Source of the DNA: Pelodera strongyloides
Taxonomy: Eukaryota; Nematoda; Chromadorea; Rhabditida; Rhabditidae
Reading direction: 5' to 3'
Assembly (NCBI GenBank): GCA_036852015.1
Contig: JAANDG010000335.1
Location: 98,095 to 162,094, forward strand
DNA length: 64,000 nucleotides
Position numbers and translations under genes: made by a program. The notes under the pieces are model-generated. The model was not told the DNA's origin and did not search any database. It saw only the letters and a program-made list of their open reading frames with translations. Positions 1-13,500 of this stretch are shown one piece after another; position 1 is the stretch's first letter, and each line of letters starts with the position of its first letter.

Positions 1-83
1 TAGGAGAACCTGTTGGCTAAAGATAGAAATGAGCATTGCTAACGCATGCACGTGACGGATGCTTCCTTAGGCTTAGGGCGTGT

Positions 84-293
84 TTAAGATGGCCGAAAGA
101 AAGAAAAAAATGCGTTTTCGGCCGTTCAGGTTGGCCGAAAAGAAAAGTTTTAATACTAAGGGAAAATGAAAAAATACAGTAATTTTTTTCGGGTTTTGTC
201 TGCGCCTCTTGTTTTTGCATTATCTTTCAAAAGTTTTCTTTTCGCCCAACCTGAACGGCCGAAAACCCATTTTTTTTCTTTCGGCCATCTTAA
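84..293. mobile_element. TTAA-bounded hairpin MITE, family H, copy 1
   Basis: The element starts TTAAGATGGCCGAAAG and ends with the reverse complement CTTTCGGCCATCTTAA. The arms also share the inverted block CGGCCGTTCAGGTTGG. It is about 210 bp and has no coding capacity. A second copy at 52584-53127 has the same internal sequence and is interrupted by another element. Structure and copy number are seen directly; class assignment as a MITE is inferred. Confidence 0.8.
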
Positions 294-732
294 ACGCGCC
301 CTTAGCTTCATAAATCAAGGACCTCAAACTAAAGTCATTAGAGACTCTAAATCACACACTGTCCTCTAGTGACTAATGTTGTTTCGGGCTTGAATCGTAG
401 CTTTGACTCATCCACAAAAAAGTATCTCACCAGCTATACGAATTCTCATACAAAATTAATGAACCCTTAGAGTGTGTAGATTAATCATTTCTTCCTCGTG
501 AGCATTTATAACACACAATTGTTTCTCGCACTGCATGAGGCTCGTCCAAAGAAAGATCACCATAAAGACCGTGAGATTAATTATCGCAACTAGCCAAGGC
601 AATTAGAAATCATTGGGACGAAACGGAACATTGCACACCTCTCGGAGAAACGTATAGTGTTTTGCAGCTATCATGTAAAAGGATCGGAATGCTGCAATCA
701 GGTATCAAGCAGAGTGCATCCTCTCATGCTGC

Positions 733-1155
733 TTAAAGGGTCAGGCCCAATTTCAAATGACCCCTATTTTTGATGATTCCATCTGATTCTCCATGTCAAA
801 TATAGTAGGATGCAATATGTTTCTAATTTCCAAGCGCAAAATTCACACACTATTCAGCAATTTACCGTGAGCAGTCATACACAGCTATCCATCGCAGTTG
901 GCACGCCCATTCGCGCTGATTGGCCGATATCGCAATTGCCACGCCCAATAGAGCATATTGCCCAACTAGCGCGAAGGGGCGTGACAAATGCGATAAATAG
1001 TTGGGTATGACTAGCAGTGGCAAATTGCTGAATGAATACTGCGTGACTTTTGCGCTTGAAAATTACAAAAATATTGCATCCTACTATATTTGACATGGAG
1101 AATCAGATGGACCCATCAAAAATAGGGGTCATTTGAAATGGGCCTGACCCTTTAA
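733..1155. mobile_element. TTAA-bounded hairpin MITE, family A, copy 1
   Basis: Long terminal inverted repeats begin TTAAAGGGTCAGGCCC and close with GGGCCTGACCCTTTAA. The arms remain complementary for more than 100 bp inward, so the whole element can fold as one hairpin. The centre carries paired 'cacgccc' and 'gggcgtg' blocks. A sister copy lies at 2791-3204. The short frames inside are not coding. It sits just upstream of the first clear exon of the neighbouring gene. Confidence 0.85.
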
Positions 1156-1246
1156 ATTATGCGTAAGGATAAATAATCGACACGATTAAGGTAAAAGTCG
1201 ATTCACTGCTTAAAAAGTACTAAGCAATCAAAAATTGATTGTTTAG

Positions 1247-4200
1247 GACGAGACAGGTCTGCCAGCAACCGGAGACTGCGCAAGGGAACTTCTGGAACAG
1301 ATTGAGCAAGAAGATGAAGACCGGAATCCTATTATTTTCAGGTAATGTAAAGCAATCAGGAAATTTAGTCAAATTCTAAGTTTACAAACTGTACGTTTTT
1401 TTTTGCTTCACAACTCTAATTCTAAGGCTTATAGTTTACTTGGTGCAACGTTTTTTTACTACGCAAATACATCACATCTTCACACAAAAAGTAACAATGG
1501 ACTTCAGAAAACGGTGCTCTATAGTCGATAGTATTATGCACATCAGTATTGATCTACATTGTCGCTACAATTTATCATTTGTTATATGCTTGTTTTTCAG
1601 AAAGCGTACCTTGGGAGGAGTTCGTCCCCGGGGAGAAATTAGACGTGCCCCCGCCGTTTATCTCCAGAACAATGTAGTCACAGACCAAGAAGACGTTCTT
1701 CCACAAATGCCCATTAGACCAGAGGTGAGGAGGGGAAATAAAGGATAATCAATTTGCCTAGCCCTCATTCTTTTGCACTTGCATGCTAGAATAAGAGGTT
1801 GCAAGGTGGTAGAACATAAGTATCACATTTTCATTCTCATTGAACCATGTAGTTAAAGGGACAGGCCCATCAAAATAAACCTATATTTACGATACGTTCA
1901 TAATGACTATCAAGCATTTTTATTACAATATATACACACTAAATTTCACCATTATTCGCCCTAGACAACTTTTTTACAATGCGCTCAACGCATATGTATA
2001 CCATAAAGCTGCATATTTCAAAGCTATGTATGCAAATTTTAATCGCATTATAATTTCACGATAAATTTGCATTGACGACAAGGATATTTGCGTCTTTACG
2101 GTATACATTTGAGCTGAGCGTATCGGAAAAAAGTTTTCCATGGCAAATAAATGTGAAATTTAGTTTGCATATATTGTAACAAAAATGTTTGATAGTCACT
2201 ATGGACGTATCGTAAATATAGGTTTTCTTTGATGGGCCTGTCCCTTTAAGCTGATAAGTAGTCGAACGCAATTGGTGTTAGTTGACGGTAGCTCATCATT
2301 GGTTAGCGCATGTAGTTGGTAATTGTACAGAAGCCGTTTTCACCAATATTCATTCTCTCATAAATTTTTGACTATCAAAAGGTGCTTATAGGCTAAGTAA
2401 ATTTATGACTGAAGTGCGCTGCAACACAACACGCTTTTTGATGGATTTCACCAACAACAGCTAATTGTAAGTACGGGATTTGGCAGTTTGCCAACAATGA
2501 AAATACTGAAGTACCGGGATACCACTTTTTTTTGGTCTAACTACGTCTCCCATGTTATAGGCGTACTTCTTTCAAAAGGTACTTAACCTAAGTACCTTTT
2601 TGACAGAAGTAAATGTTGGTGAAACCGTAAGTACCGCGCGCTTTTGACTGAAGTACCCTTTTTGACAGAAGTAAATGTTGGTGAAAACGGCCCCAGGCTA
2701 GGGTTCGATTCCAGCTCGGAAAAAATCCCGATTTTTCGTTTATTAAAGAGTTCAGTCTCATTGTTATTCCTCCCTCATGTCTTTCTCACCTTTGAAATGG
2801 GTCAGGCCCATTTCAAATGACCTCTATTTTTGATGATTCCATCTTATTCATTATGTCAAATATAGTAGGATACGATATTTTTCTAATTTTCAAGCGCAAA
2901 ATTCACGCAGTATTCAGCAATTTACCATTGCCAGTCATACCCAACTATATATCGCATTTGTCACGCCCCTAATTGGGCAATATGCTCTATTGGGCGTGGC
3001 AATTGCGATATTGGCCAATTAGAGCGAAGGGGCGTGACAACTGCGATAAATAGTTGGGTATGACTGGCCATGGTAAATTGCTGAATACTGCTTGACTTTT
3101 GCGCTTGAAAATTAGAAAAATATCGTATCCTACTATATTTGACATAATGAATAAGATGGAATCATCAAAAATAGGGGTCATTTGAAATGGGCCTGACCCT
3201 TTAACATAACTTTTCAACCAAGCATCGTTGTTCAAATTCTTAACAAGAAGGAACGCTGATAAGAGATTAAACATTTGGAATGTGTTCTATCACACGACGA
3301 CATGAAATAATCTGTTTTCGTTGAAATCTGTTTTCACACTTTTTTTGTAAATAATATATGGTTTCGTTGTGTTGTGTGAGAGCAGGACAACAACTACTTA
3401 CTCAACAATTTAGTGACTAAAATAAGGCAAACTTTCGACTGTAATAGACTAATAGGACCGGGAACATTTATCTTGTCAACTCGTCCTTCAGATGATATCG
3501 TATATCAACTATGGCTATACAGCTATGCTTTTTCTATTACTAATGATTTAGCAGGTTGATCCGGTACAACTCTGTAGCGTAACGCTATAAAATTATATAA
3601 GCGATGACGGTCGAGGTTGGGAAATGAAGGCTCCGGACCACGTAAAAAATCCTAGTTTTTTCGTGCGCCGTTTAATAACTTCTAAGTCCAAAGCTCCAAA
3701 CCTTTCCGTACCTTGCCCTTCAGAACCTTAAGCTTATCAGAAATTGTGACATGCGGTGTATCTTTATCAATAAAAAAGAAAGAATAAAAGCCGGTGCAAA
3801 AATGATGCGATTAACAAAGAATGCGAGAATTGATTGCGTATTTGAGCTGAAGTGGGAGAAAAGTTTGCGGGAAATATGGGAATTATAAATATGGGATTCT
3901 ACAAGACGTTGTACTAAATATAAATTTCTAAGCAAATGGAACGTCAACTTCGTTAATAAATGAATAATTGTGTTTAAAATTTCAAGGTCAACTGGGGCCA
4001 ACAAGCTCGCCCGATCAAGCGATGCAAGTACAACAGGAAACCGGTAAGTTAGAACTGTTTTCTACTGGAATTCCCTTATTATCCATCTATGCAGAATTGA
4101 ATAATCTACTGGCCATTGTGTTAGTCAACCTAACTCATGTGAACTCATTTCCATATATTATATGCAAATTGGCATTCGATTCAAAACATGTTAAGTGCAC

Positions 4201-5794
4201 CCTTTCAGACTGACCCAGTGATGCCCCTACCCCTCCGTCGATGCCGCAATCCGACCCGCCGCTCTCAACCCGCGCCCCCTCCGGCTCCCTTACCATCATG
4301 TGTCGATTCCCCCTGGAAGAGTCCCTACCCTTGTCGCCCGGTTGACGACCTCCGGGAAGCCAGGCAGCGACGAGAGGAGTTCATCTCCATTCCACCACAA
4401 CCGATCCGGCCAGAATTCACACCCCGAAGGTTTGTGAAACTTTTTTTGGCACATATATGTATTAGTCGCACATCACATGTGGAATACTTGTAAGGCGAGT
4501 TGTCAACCAATGACTAAAGAGTTCCGAAATAACTAGAGGTGGAAATTATGGCTCTGTTATAAAAGCCTGTCAGTCCTGGGCCTAGCAGCCTGAAATAGTA
4601 AAAAAAGATGCATAGTAAATATGACCTTGCTTTTCAGAAACTGCCGCAACCGTCCGATTCCTCAACGTCGCGATCCATTCGCTAACCCCTGCAATTCACT
4701 AACAGCCGATGGAAGACCGTGAGTTAAATCATTACAATTTGCGCTAATTGTGAGTTTGGATAATATAATATACCAATGAGCTTGTTGAATGCCTAACCAT
4801 AAGGATTGCGCAAACCTTTGGGAAAATCTGCAATTTCCGCTCGGCACTCGCTCTCTCTCTCTCTCGGCACTCGCTTGAGCGCACCAGATACAAAGTACAA
4901 TTACCCTACTGGTAACGATCATTAGGCCAAGCCCTAATCAACTGATTGCCCTTCTAACCCCTTTACCAAGCCATTTTCAGTTGCTGCCCTGAGGTATTGA
5001 CCCCCCATTCAACATACGCTGACTTCTTGCGGATCCGAGCCAGAGAGGACTACCTGAGGACAGGAGTACAACAACCTTCACAGTATGAACCACGAATTCA
5101 AGTGCCAGAGCGTGTCCCCGAACCACCAGTTTATGCCCCAAGAGATGTCGACGTACCATACATTCACGTGGTACCACCTGTGAGAGAGGACGAGGAGGTA
5201 CGGTATCTGGAGCGAGAGGGATAAGAGACAGAGTGAGAGAGAGAAGAGACAGAGAGACAACGAGAGAGAAAAGAACTATTCTCACGTATGCTTGCTTCAG
5301 GTCGAAATCGAACAAGAAGACCCGCCAAGACATGTTGACCGTGTGCATGAAAGCAGTCTCCGTGATGCGGTAGTGACATTCATAGATTTTATTTACTTGA
5401 GATCAACAGGGGTGAAGTGGACAAAGACACAAACTACAACGAACCACAGAGTATATTGTCAAAGAGAGATGAAGACTTATATCTCAATGTCGGTATAGCT
5501 CTATTAGATGTATGGAACTGTGGAACTTATAAAAGTTGACCATGGAGTGCGCAATGTGTGAGGAGTGACGACAATTATACATCTAACTAAGTGCCAAGGC
5601 ACTGGGTAGTTTCCTGGGTGTCACCCCGGGAAGTTAAATAAATTAAAAACCATAAACTACCTTCTCAGGCCTACTTGAACGGTAAGATCGACTCCTCACT
5701 TCAAGAGAGGAAGAGACGAGAGCCGGAAGAGTTCTCCATGGGTCAGACATACACAGTCCTCGAAGCTGAGGACGACGCCAAGTACATCAATTAG
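1247..5794 (+). CDS. Unrecognised Arg/Pro-rich protein, 3' part of gene
   Basis: Eight exons join in frame with GT/AG borders: 1247-1341, 1601-1724, 3987-4043, 4209-4429, 4638-4718, 4981-5197, 5301-5369 and 5669-5794 (stop TAG). Together they encode 329 residues. The protein begins with an acidic stretch (LLEQIEQEDEDRNP). It then becomes basic and proline-rich, with the phrase PIRPE occurring twice (QMPIRPE, PQPIRPEFTPR) and scattered Cys (RRCRNP, a CC pair). It ends in a charged segment, EAEDDAKYIN. I see no signal peptide, membrane span or known domain. The 5' end is unresolved: a 12-codon exon at 535-570 starting with ATG ends in phase 0 and could be exon 1, or earlier exons lie outside the window. 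Composition resembles a structural or scaffold protein, but no function is assigned. The exon chain is well supported because all seven junctions keep frame. Confidence 0.7.
1853..2249. mobile_element. TTAA-bounded hairpin MITE, family B, copy 1
   Basis: The ends are TTAAAGGGACAGGCCCATCA and its reverse complement before TTAA. The arms are complementary nearly throughout. Two other family members are at 22426-22823 (very similar) and 52139-52587 (same termini, different centre). It lies in the intron between exons 1601-1724 and 3987-4043 of the Arg/Pro-rich gene. Confidence 0.85.
2594..2686. repeat. Direct duplication of about 31 bp
   Basis: The phrase running from 'acctttttgacagaagtaa' to 'gttggtgaaa' occurs at 2594-2624 and again at 2655-2686, with a related 'actgaagtac' phrase between them. 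It is intronic. It is followed at 2700-2730 by a tRNA-like B-box ('ggttcgattcc'), so it may be the edge of a decayed SINE. Confidence 0.6.
2791..3204. mobile_element. TTAA-type hairpin MITE, family A, copy 2
   Basis: Same family as 733-1155, with the same inverted arms and central inverted 'cacgccc' blocks. The right end is canonical (GACCCTTTAA). The left end is altered to 'tttgaaatgggtcagg', so the left TTAA terminus is lost or overwritten, apparently by the arm sequence itself. Confidence 0.8.
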
Positions 5795-6895
5795 AACACC
5801 GAATATTATCCAAAGACTATTGGCAACCTACCCGATACATACATAGTATTATACTCCATAACAATATTTCTTAATCAACAGTTTACTGTTAAACAAAGCT
5901 TCACATCTTTGCAGTGCAGAAATACTGCACCTGTGGGGATCATACGTTTATCTAGGCCCTCACCCCATCGTAATCATTACCACAACTCATAACTACCATA
6001 ACCCCTCACAACTAGTATCAGTATTACAGAAAGCATCGGCGTTCACCGTTCACTCCTACCCTGCTATACATTTTCCGGTAACAAATGAGTCGCTTGTAAA
6101 TGTTCCCCAATGAGATTTTCAAAAGTAACCTAAATGTATAGATTACATTCACAAACGAAATCGAACTAAATTGAGCACCGATCGCCACAATTTTAATCAA
6201 AATGCTAATTAATCAAATTTGTACAATATACACTTTATCCAAATTGCGCTTTCCTTTAGTTGTCTTTTTTTCATATTAACGAAGTGTCTTGATGAATTCT
6301 CTTACTATTTTGTTCTTTACTGCATTACAGCATTACATAGGAAATGGATTAACACATTTGATGACGGTTCACTGGTTTTTAGTGGGCCAACCCATTTGGT
6401 GACACTTTGTGACAATGTGGTGACCAAGTTTCATCTAAAAACGTCATCAACTGGTCACCCAATGGTCACGAAACAGTCGCGAACCAGTCACCAGATGGTT
6501 TTTTTCGGTAAAAACCATCTGGTTATGGGCCAACGACGGTTTTTCTGTGGTTTCGGCAATAATTTCGTTTTCCTGTGTATGTAACTCCTTCATTGACAGT
6601 GAAGATTGAGATCCTTATTAGATTTGCACGTGAATGATACATGCTTCAATATTCGTCCAAATTGTACATAAAATCATTCAATAAAAATTTATAAACCTAT
6701 ACAGTATTCAAATACATCAAAGGCAAATATTCAGTCGCGAAAAACTTTCAATAAACAAATATCATCAGATGAAAGAAAACGCCAATTATCTATTATCACG
6801 TTATTCCCTTACATTCTACAATAACAGAACAAACGAGATCAACAGTAATGAAAAATGAGCTTAATACGCGCGCTTAATTATAATAACCCCAAAGG

Positions 6896-6985
6896 ACACG
6901 ACAAGTATAAGTACGACAAGTCTACGACAAGTCACGACAAGACTAAGTACGACAAGTCTACGACAAGTCACGACAAGTCTAATTG
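6896..6985. repeat. Short minisatellite based on 'acgacaagt'
   Basis: The word acgacaagt and its variants (tacgacaagtc, cacgacaagac) are repeated about seven times with irregular spacing. There is a longer duplicated phrase 'tacgacaagtctacgacaag'. Non-coding tandem repeat. Confidence 0.75.
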
Positions 6986-7071
6986 TAAGTCAAGTCAACT
7001 ATCTTAACTATATTCTTTCACACAACGAGTATACAATGAGTCTTCGAAGTCCTATTTCATATAGCCAGTAA

Positions 7072-7330
7072 TTAAAGAGATCGGTTCACCTGAAATAGTG
7101 TCTGTTTTTTTTGTCTCTTTATTTTCTATAAGGGATAATAAAAATTTGGAATACAAGGACAATTACCATTTTTGCATTACGGACCGATCAATCCACCGCT
7201 TTATCACCCAATATCTTCGTGAGTATTGAAATAGAACACTACTTTTTGTATTCCAAAGTTCTATTATCGATCCCTAATAGAAAATAAAGAAACAAAAAAA
7301 AAACAGAGACTATTTCAGGTGCACTCATTC
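7072..7330. mobile_element. TTAA-type MITE, family C, copy 1 (shortened)
   Basis: The left arm starts TTAAAGAGATCGGTTCACCT and the right arm ends with the degraded complement. Internal sequence ('gatcaatccaccgctttatc') matches the full palindromic copy at 20810-21171. This copy has lost most of its left arm, so the hairpin is lopsided. Confidence 0.75.
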
Positions 7331-7524
7331 TATTCGGCTATGAATATTTTATACTTTGTATAACATCCACTTGGTCCATGTTCCATACCATACCGGTAGG
7401 AGAGGAGGCTGCTAACAAACATCAACAGCAGTACCGCATTGCCCACCTTACCAACCCGTGCATATTGATAATTGATATCAATTAATAGATTATAGATAGT
7501 AAGAACTCCATCAAAGGAATACGG

Positions 7525-10500
7525 TTAATGATGTACCCTGAACACCAATGCAGCAATGGTGCTTAGGAGAGCGTGAGCCCTTCTCTGACACTCCCTGGCC
7601 AGTATTTCTCCCGGGTTTCCTGTATTCATACACGGAGCACTCATCGACTCAAGCTGAAATGCGTCATTTTTCACGAACAAAATCTTTATCGGTGAGCCAG
7701 TAATAAACTTGAGAAGAATTACAAAAATATTTTCAAACTACGCGTATCGTAACCATAGCTCACCACATGATCCCTCTATTTGTACAATATCGCTAAATTT
7801 GTATGCACAGCACAACCCCCTTTAATCGTGGTAAACCTCTCTGTTCGCATTCACAAAAATAACGAAACTCACCATAATATCCGTTTTGTGATGTTGTCCA
7901 GTCGATTCGTACACTTCTGTTAACATTTCAAGAAGACTCTGATCAAATACAAACGGGTGAAGTTGTTCTCCACAGTCGGCCACACGGGATGTACGAACGC
8001 TCTACAAAAGAGCAAATATGGATAACCATTCCTTGGAAGTTATACCAGTAGAACACTAATTCGGGGTCAGAAAAGGCAAAGATCATTAGGCCAAAAACAC
8101 TACCAATAGTACGCCAACCCCAAATCTACAGAGAATAAAACGATGGTAATATTACCGTATCCTCAAAAGAATACGAGTTGCATAACAGATCATGAAATCG
8201 ACTTACATTGCATCCGTTAAAGTACTGCTCCTGTTTGTGCACATGTATGACAAGTAGCTGTGAGACGAGTAGTGACAGCGTATGACACCCAGCACGAGAG
8301 AGACACACGCGGACGCGATGCCACATCTAAACACTTGTACACCATCAATCAATCCAACTTAAAGGTGTTAGTTACGTTAGCTACATACTAACGTCTCCTG
8401 TTGGGTAGAACGACTTTTAGCAATTTGAGTAATAGAGTAAGTAAGCCCACGAACGCCTATATGATGATCTGATCAATATTCAAGCAGAGGAGAAAAGTTC
8501 GAATATGGACATATTGAATACAGTTATCTCATATTATATTGAAAAATGCACGCAGAAGCGGTAACTCACCAAGTCATTGACCACATTTTCAGGGAAGGGT
8601 GGTTTAAACTCATTTCCAGTGCACGCAGACACTGCCTCCATGTACAGAATCAATGCTCCCTCGGTGTCACACTTGGCTGAAGAAAATCATTGTTTAAACA
8701 TCTTGTTTTAATCGTTCGTACATCCAGCCTGATCTCAACAAGGTTGAAGTAAAACCAAAATACGCTTTAATGCTTTACTTACAGCTAAGGTAGCCAAGCA
8801 AGACAAACTGTAACAACCAAATAGAACAATCAAACCTACAGTATTTATAATCAGCCAGTGTTCTGAGCCAGAATGCATTGGTGGGGTTGATAGCGAGCCC
8901 TGCTTGCAGAATGGTGACCAGACACTGCTCCACGAATTCCAACGTCTGTGACGTGTTGTGGCCCCTGGAAGATTGAACGGCATAAGGACTGTTGACTCCA
9001 GACTTGATTGATTACTAATTTTAAGTACTAGTCAAGACTAAACTAAATTAAATTCTTTTACGCTTCAAGAGCGTGCACCTTTATTCAAGGGTGAAAATAC
9101 AGATTCAATGTTTGCTTATGACATGTTCCGCAGAGGTCCTGAGCAGTGGGCGACGAGTTCCAGATGACAAATTGCTCGACGCTAAGGCCAGGGGCTTACT
9201 ATACTATACTAGCTTTACTATACTATACTTACTATACTAGCTTATTTACTATACTCCTCAGTTACGATACAACGCTATCTGATGTAAGTAGAAAGCGGTC
9301 ACAACAAATCACCACGATCAAAAGCAACAACAGAAGCACATTCAGCCAATAAAAACATAACACTATGAATATACTTACTCTTCAATCCTCCACAGCTCTT
9401 TATTCTGGAAGTCCAGTGCCAAAGAGTGTTGCTTTCTCGCAAACAGAACACGATTGTACAAGTGACTCAGATAAGAAACCATCAGCGCGATATGGTCCTG
9501 GTCCTGAAAAATATTAAACCGTATTAAATGGGCAGCTGAATCATACTGGAACCAAATGCTTGGCTTGTCACTATTGGAACAATACAGTCTTTGTCATCGA
9601 TGAGCATATTTAAACAAAGAAATGACAATCCTTACCGTAAGTAACTGCAAGAATTGTAGTACGTATCCACGATTGCGCAGGGCTTCTGGTGGCGGGTTAC
9701 TGCGGCTGCAAATTATTATTTAGGATCGTACGGTAAAGCTTAAACCTGCCGGCTCCATCGAACTAATTGTACAGTCTACACTTACAATATCCCCAATGAC
9801 TCAAATTTCCACTGTACCATAGAATTATAGGTGCTTCAAAGTAACTAACTGTACCGTAAGCCTTCACCCTGGTGACTAGACTAGACACTGGAGCTGATGA
9901 GCATATTTAGGCCTTACCATGATTGTTTGAACCTACTTTACAGTAATGATCCCTTACCAGTAAAAGGAACTCTACCGTAATCACTTACCCTGGTGATTCA
10001 AACATGTGTTCCTCCCTGAGTATCGATGTGAATCCAGCTGCAAATTCTCTCTTCTGCTCCACGGGGGCTGAGATGACAGCCGACGACCAGGCACCCACCA
10101 GTTTGCACAGAGTCACGTAGGGAACTTTCACTTGCCTACAGTACCGTGCAATTAGTTTAAGTACTGTTGATTGGAAAAATCGTAAGGTGAGCTTGCACTT
10201 GCCTACAATACCACATACTCGTTGACTACAGTGTACAATCCATATCCATCGTTAAAAAAATTCACTGGCCTACAGTATCACCACCACCACCCACACAATT
10301 AGTTGACTGCGCAAAAATTCAGCACCCATTGAAATCTTCCGAAACATTTCGGTTCAAAAAGAAACGGCTAAAGCAAACAAAAAACACTGGGAACGTACGG
10401 TAATAACTCCACAATGTATTTGAATTCACCAACGTTTAGCAGGTAGCTGAGAGTCTGAAAATTATAATTACGCTGTAAAGGGCATTGTTGAATATACAAA

Positions 10501-13500
10501 CCACGAATTGTAAGAAGTACCGCAGGAAATAAAAAGAAGAAGACGAACAAGCAAATATAAACTATTCAGCTTCGACGAAAATATTAATTATTACCGTTAT
10601 TCATAAAGTAACTAATTGTAAGTAAGCCCTACCTCAACATAAAATTCATGTGGGTTTGCGAGTGAAACCATTCCATTGTGTGCAGTGTAGAAATTCTTCA
10701 CAATCGTCGTATGGGTAGCCGCCTCAGAAGCTGTAATTGTAAAAATGAATAAAATGTGAAGAGGTAATTATACTAGTATTCTACAATCATGAGCAGGTAA
10801 ACAGAATATCACTATGACAGTAAATTATGATTTCAACTACAATACATAAAGGTTAACGTCAAAGAAATAAAATAAGAATATTAATTACCATCCAAACTGC
10901 AGTGTGCCGATCTGAGACGCTGATTATAAATTGCCGAAGCACAACGGATCACCTGGAAAAATTATTCTTCATTCAAGGACTTACAAAAACATTTAAAAAA
11001 AATCATAGCACCAGTACTACTACTCTGTTACGTAACACCAGACTTCAGACCTTAGCAACCATACCTACCGGTAACAATGAGATATAAAGTGTAATAAAGT
11101 TTACGGTTCTAATTTCTCATATGTCACAAAATAGGAACTCCAACATTTATTCCAACAAACTCAAACCTCAAACATAGTCCGATCTGCATTCTTCTGTAGT
11201 GGATCACAGAGCGGCAAGAAACCATTGATGTGCATCTTCCACTCTTCCAGACGCTAAAATAATATCCTTAACAACAATGAAAACATTAATTAATAGTAAT
11301 GGCGATAATTAATAACCAACAATACCACTTACGCCGGTCGCACAGAGCTGATACTGCTTCCCAAGTAAGAACGCATGTAGACTATTATGTGGCATTCCTC
11401 GTTTCATCACAACTTCCGAAAAGATTTCGGGAAATTTGAGCTGAAAAATGCTTACTTTTATGTAATATAATTTGGAGGTGTGAAATTGTGAAACCTTCAC
11501 TACAGTAAACGTGACATTCTGCACTAGAGCTTCACATTAGAAATTCGTAAACATAAGGAACAAAACCCATTAAAGGTTTTACTTGAATAATTATATGGTT
11601 TGCAACTTCTTATCTTATAAAAAAGTGTTTATCTATCAATCCGTCACCTACCAAATAAGGTTCCACAAATCTCTCCCCACACTGTACTACTGCATCTCTT
11701 GTCGTTGTGGGATCGAACGAAATCAACGCCTTCCAATAAGGACTGTCAGCTGCGCATAAACCTAAATTCTTTCTCATAATATTAAATATAAAGAATAGAG
11801 GAACACTATATAGCACGAGACATAGATAGTTTAGAAAATACTACGTGTATTTGTTTAATGATCCCCGAACGATAAGGAAAGTACCCTGCATCCTTATCAT
11901 CAATTTAAGTTGCTTTGTTGAAAAACATAGTATCTACATCATGATCAGAGAACACTCATCCACGTGCGCGCTGGCCAGCTACTCCGCACAGAAAGGTGGG
12001 GTCATATAAGAGAGGGTGCTGAGAGCTCGGACGTGAGGTGGGAAGAAGGCGATGGGGGTGACTCACAGGTCCTTTGTGGCCTCCCAGTTCCCCCGGGAAG
12101 GTCTGAGATAAGGTCCTTGTGCTCCCTAGAAGGGAGGGGACCTCAAGGTCTCGGTCACGAGTCAGAAAATGGTCCCGCTTAGGCGGTTGGGAATCGGGGC
12201 CGACCAGCTTACGCTTAGTGCGATTGCCAGCGAACACAATTCAGACTACTCTCCCACCACATCTTTTGGCAAATAAAACATATAACAAAGATGGAATTAT
12301 TGAACCTTTCGAAACGTTAAAAAATGCTGAGGTGAAAAAAAACGAAGACGTGGGGGAACTATTGTAAATTTTGAAACGTTAAAAATGGTGAAGTGAACAA
12401 AGAAGATGTAACAGGGTATCTGCAAAGAGAAACAGAGCCTAAAATGCTATAAATGGTGAAGTTAATTGAAGACGTGTGTCATATTATTAAACGACATAAA
12501 GCGAAAAAATGGAAGATAGAGCGGAAAAATACGGGCTAAGTGGTAAACTTCAGTTAAAAACGGCAATTCTATTTACCTGAAAATTGCCCCGCATTTTCCT
12601 GTAAAAGCCTCGATGTCGATGAGCGCAACTTACCGTTGAGTATACTTTGGATTGGCGGTGGAACAGACTTCCCCGAATTCGGTTTGATCAGATCTCTCAA
12701 TCGCAGGTCTGGTAAGACCTTCAGAAGTATAGGCCTGATACCAGGTAGCACAGCACACAAGTAGGAAAGCAAGGCCTTCGTGCGCACTTGTGCATGGTGG
12801 TCACGAGACGACTGGAGGAGACGGGCAAGACTCTGGAAAATATAGGCTGAACCAATGTTTTCACAGTAAGGAGAACTACACTCTAACGTCCTTTCTGGTT
12901 GAGATCGTCTGAAAAGGCTACATTTCTTCTACATTTCTTACTATATTTCTATGTGTGTGGTCTCATGTAACTCGATCGTTCTTTTTTAACTTCAATGTGG
13001 AATGTGGGTGTTCTCATGTCTTGATCTACGCGGGTGGTCTCTTCAACCACTTCAACGTGGGTGATCTCATGTAACTGGACCGCCCAATGTTTTCACAGTA
13101 AGGAGAACTACACTCTAACGTCCTTTCTGGTTGACGATCGTCTGAAAAGGCTACATTTCTTCTACATTTCTTACTATATTTCTATGTGTGTGGTCTCATG
13201 TAACTCGATCGTTCTTTTTTAACTTCAATGTGGAATGTGGGTGTTCTCATGTCTTGATCTACGCGGGTGGTCTCTTCAACCACTTCAACGTGGGTGATCT
13301 CATGTAACTGGACCGCTCTTTTTAACTTCTACGTGAGTAGTCTCACGTTTCGATCTACGTGGGTGGTCTCGTGTCTTTCCGCACCACACTTTAATGCTAA
13401 GTTGGTTCGTTGGCTATTTCCGACTATCTAAACAAACGTTTGAGAAAATCATTTCCAAATCTATTGGATAGTTACGGTTTAGCATAGACAACCAACTTTA

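Larger units (their letters stand above)
5795..7524. other. Intergenic space between convergent genes
   Basis: This is about 1.7 kb between the stop of the + strand Arg/Pro-rich gene and the stop of INTS8 (-). No convincing exon. It holds a segment with inverted blocks at 6485-6530 ('accagatggtttt' facing 'aaaaccatctggt'), the minisatellite at 6896-6985 and a hairpin element at 7072-7330. The rest is AT-rich with no feature I can name. Confidence 0.6.

Noticed and set aside
11956..12240. Possible extra INTS8 exon (93-codon minus-strand frame)
   Set aside because: Flanking INTS8 exons are in phase with each other without it, total length then fits the family, and no AG acceptor gives the open frame.
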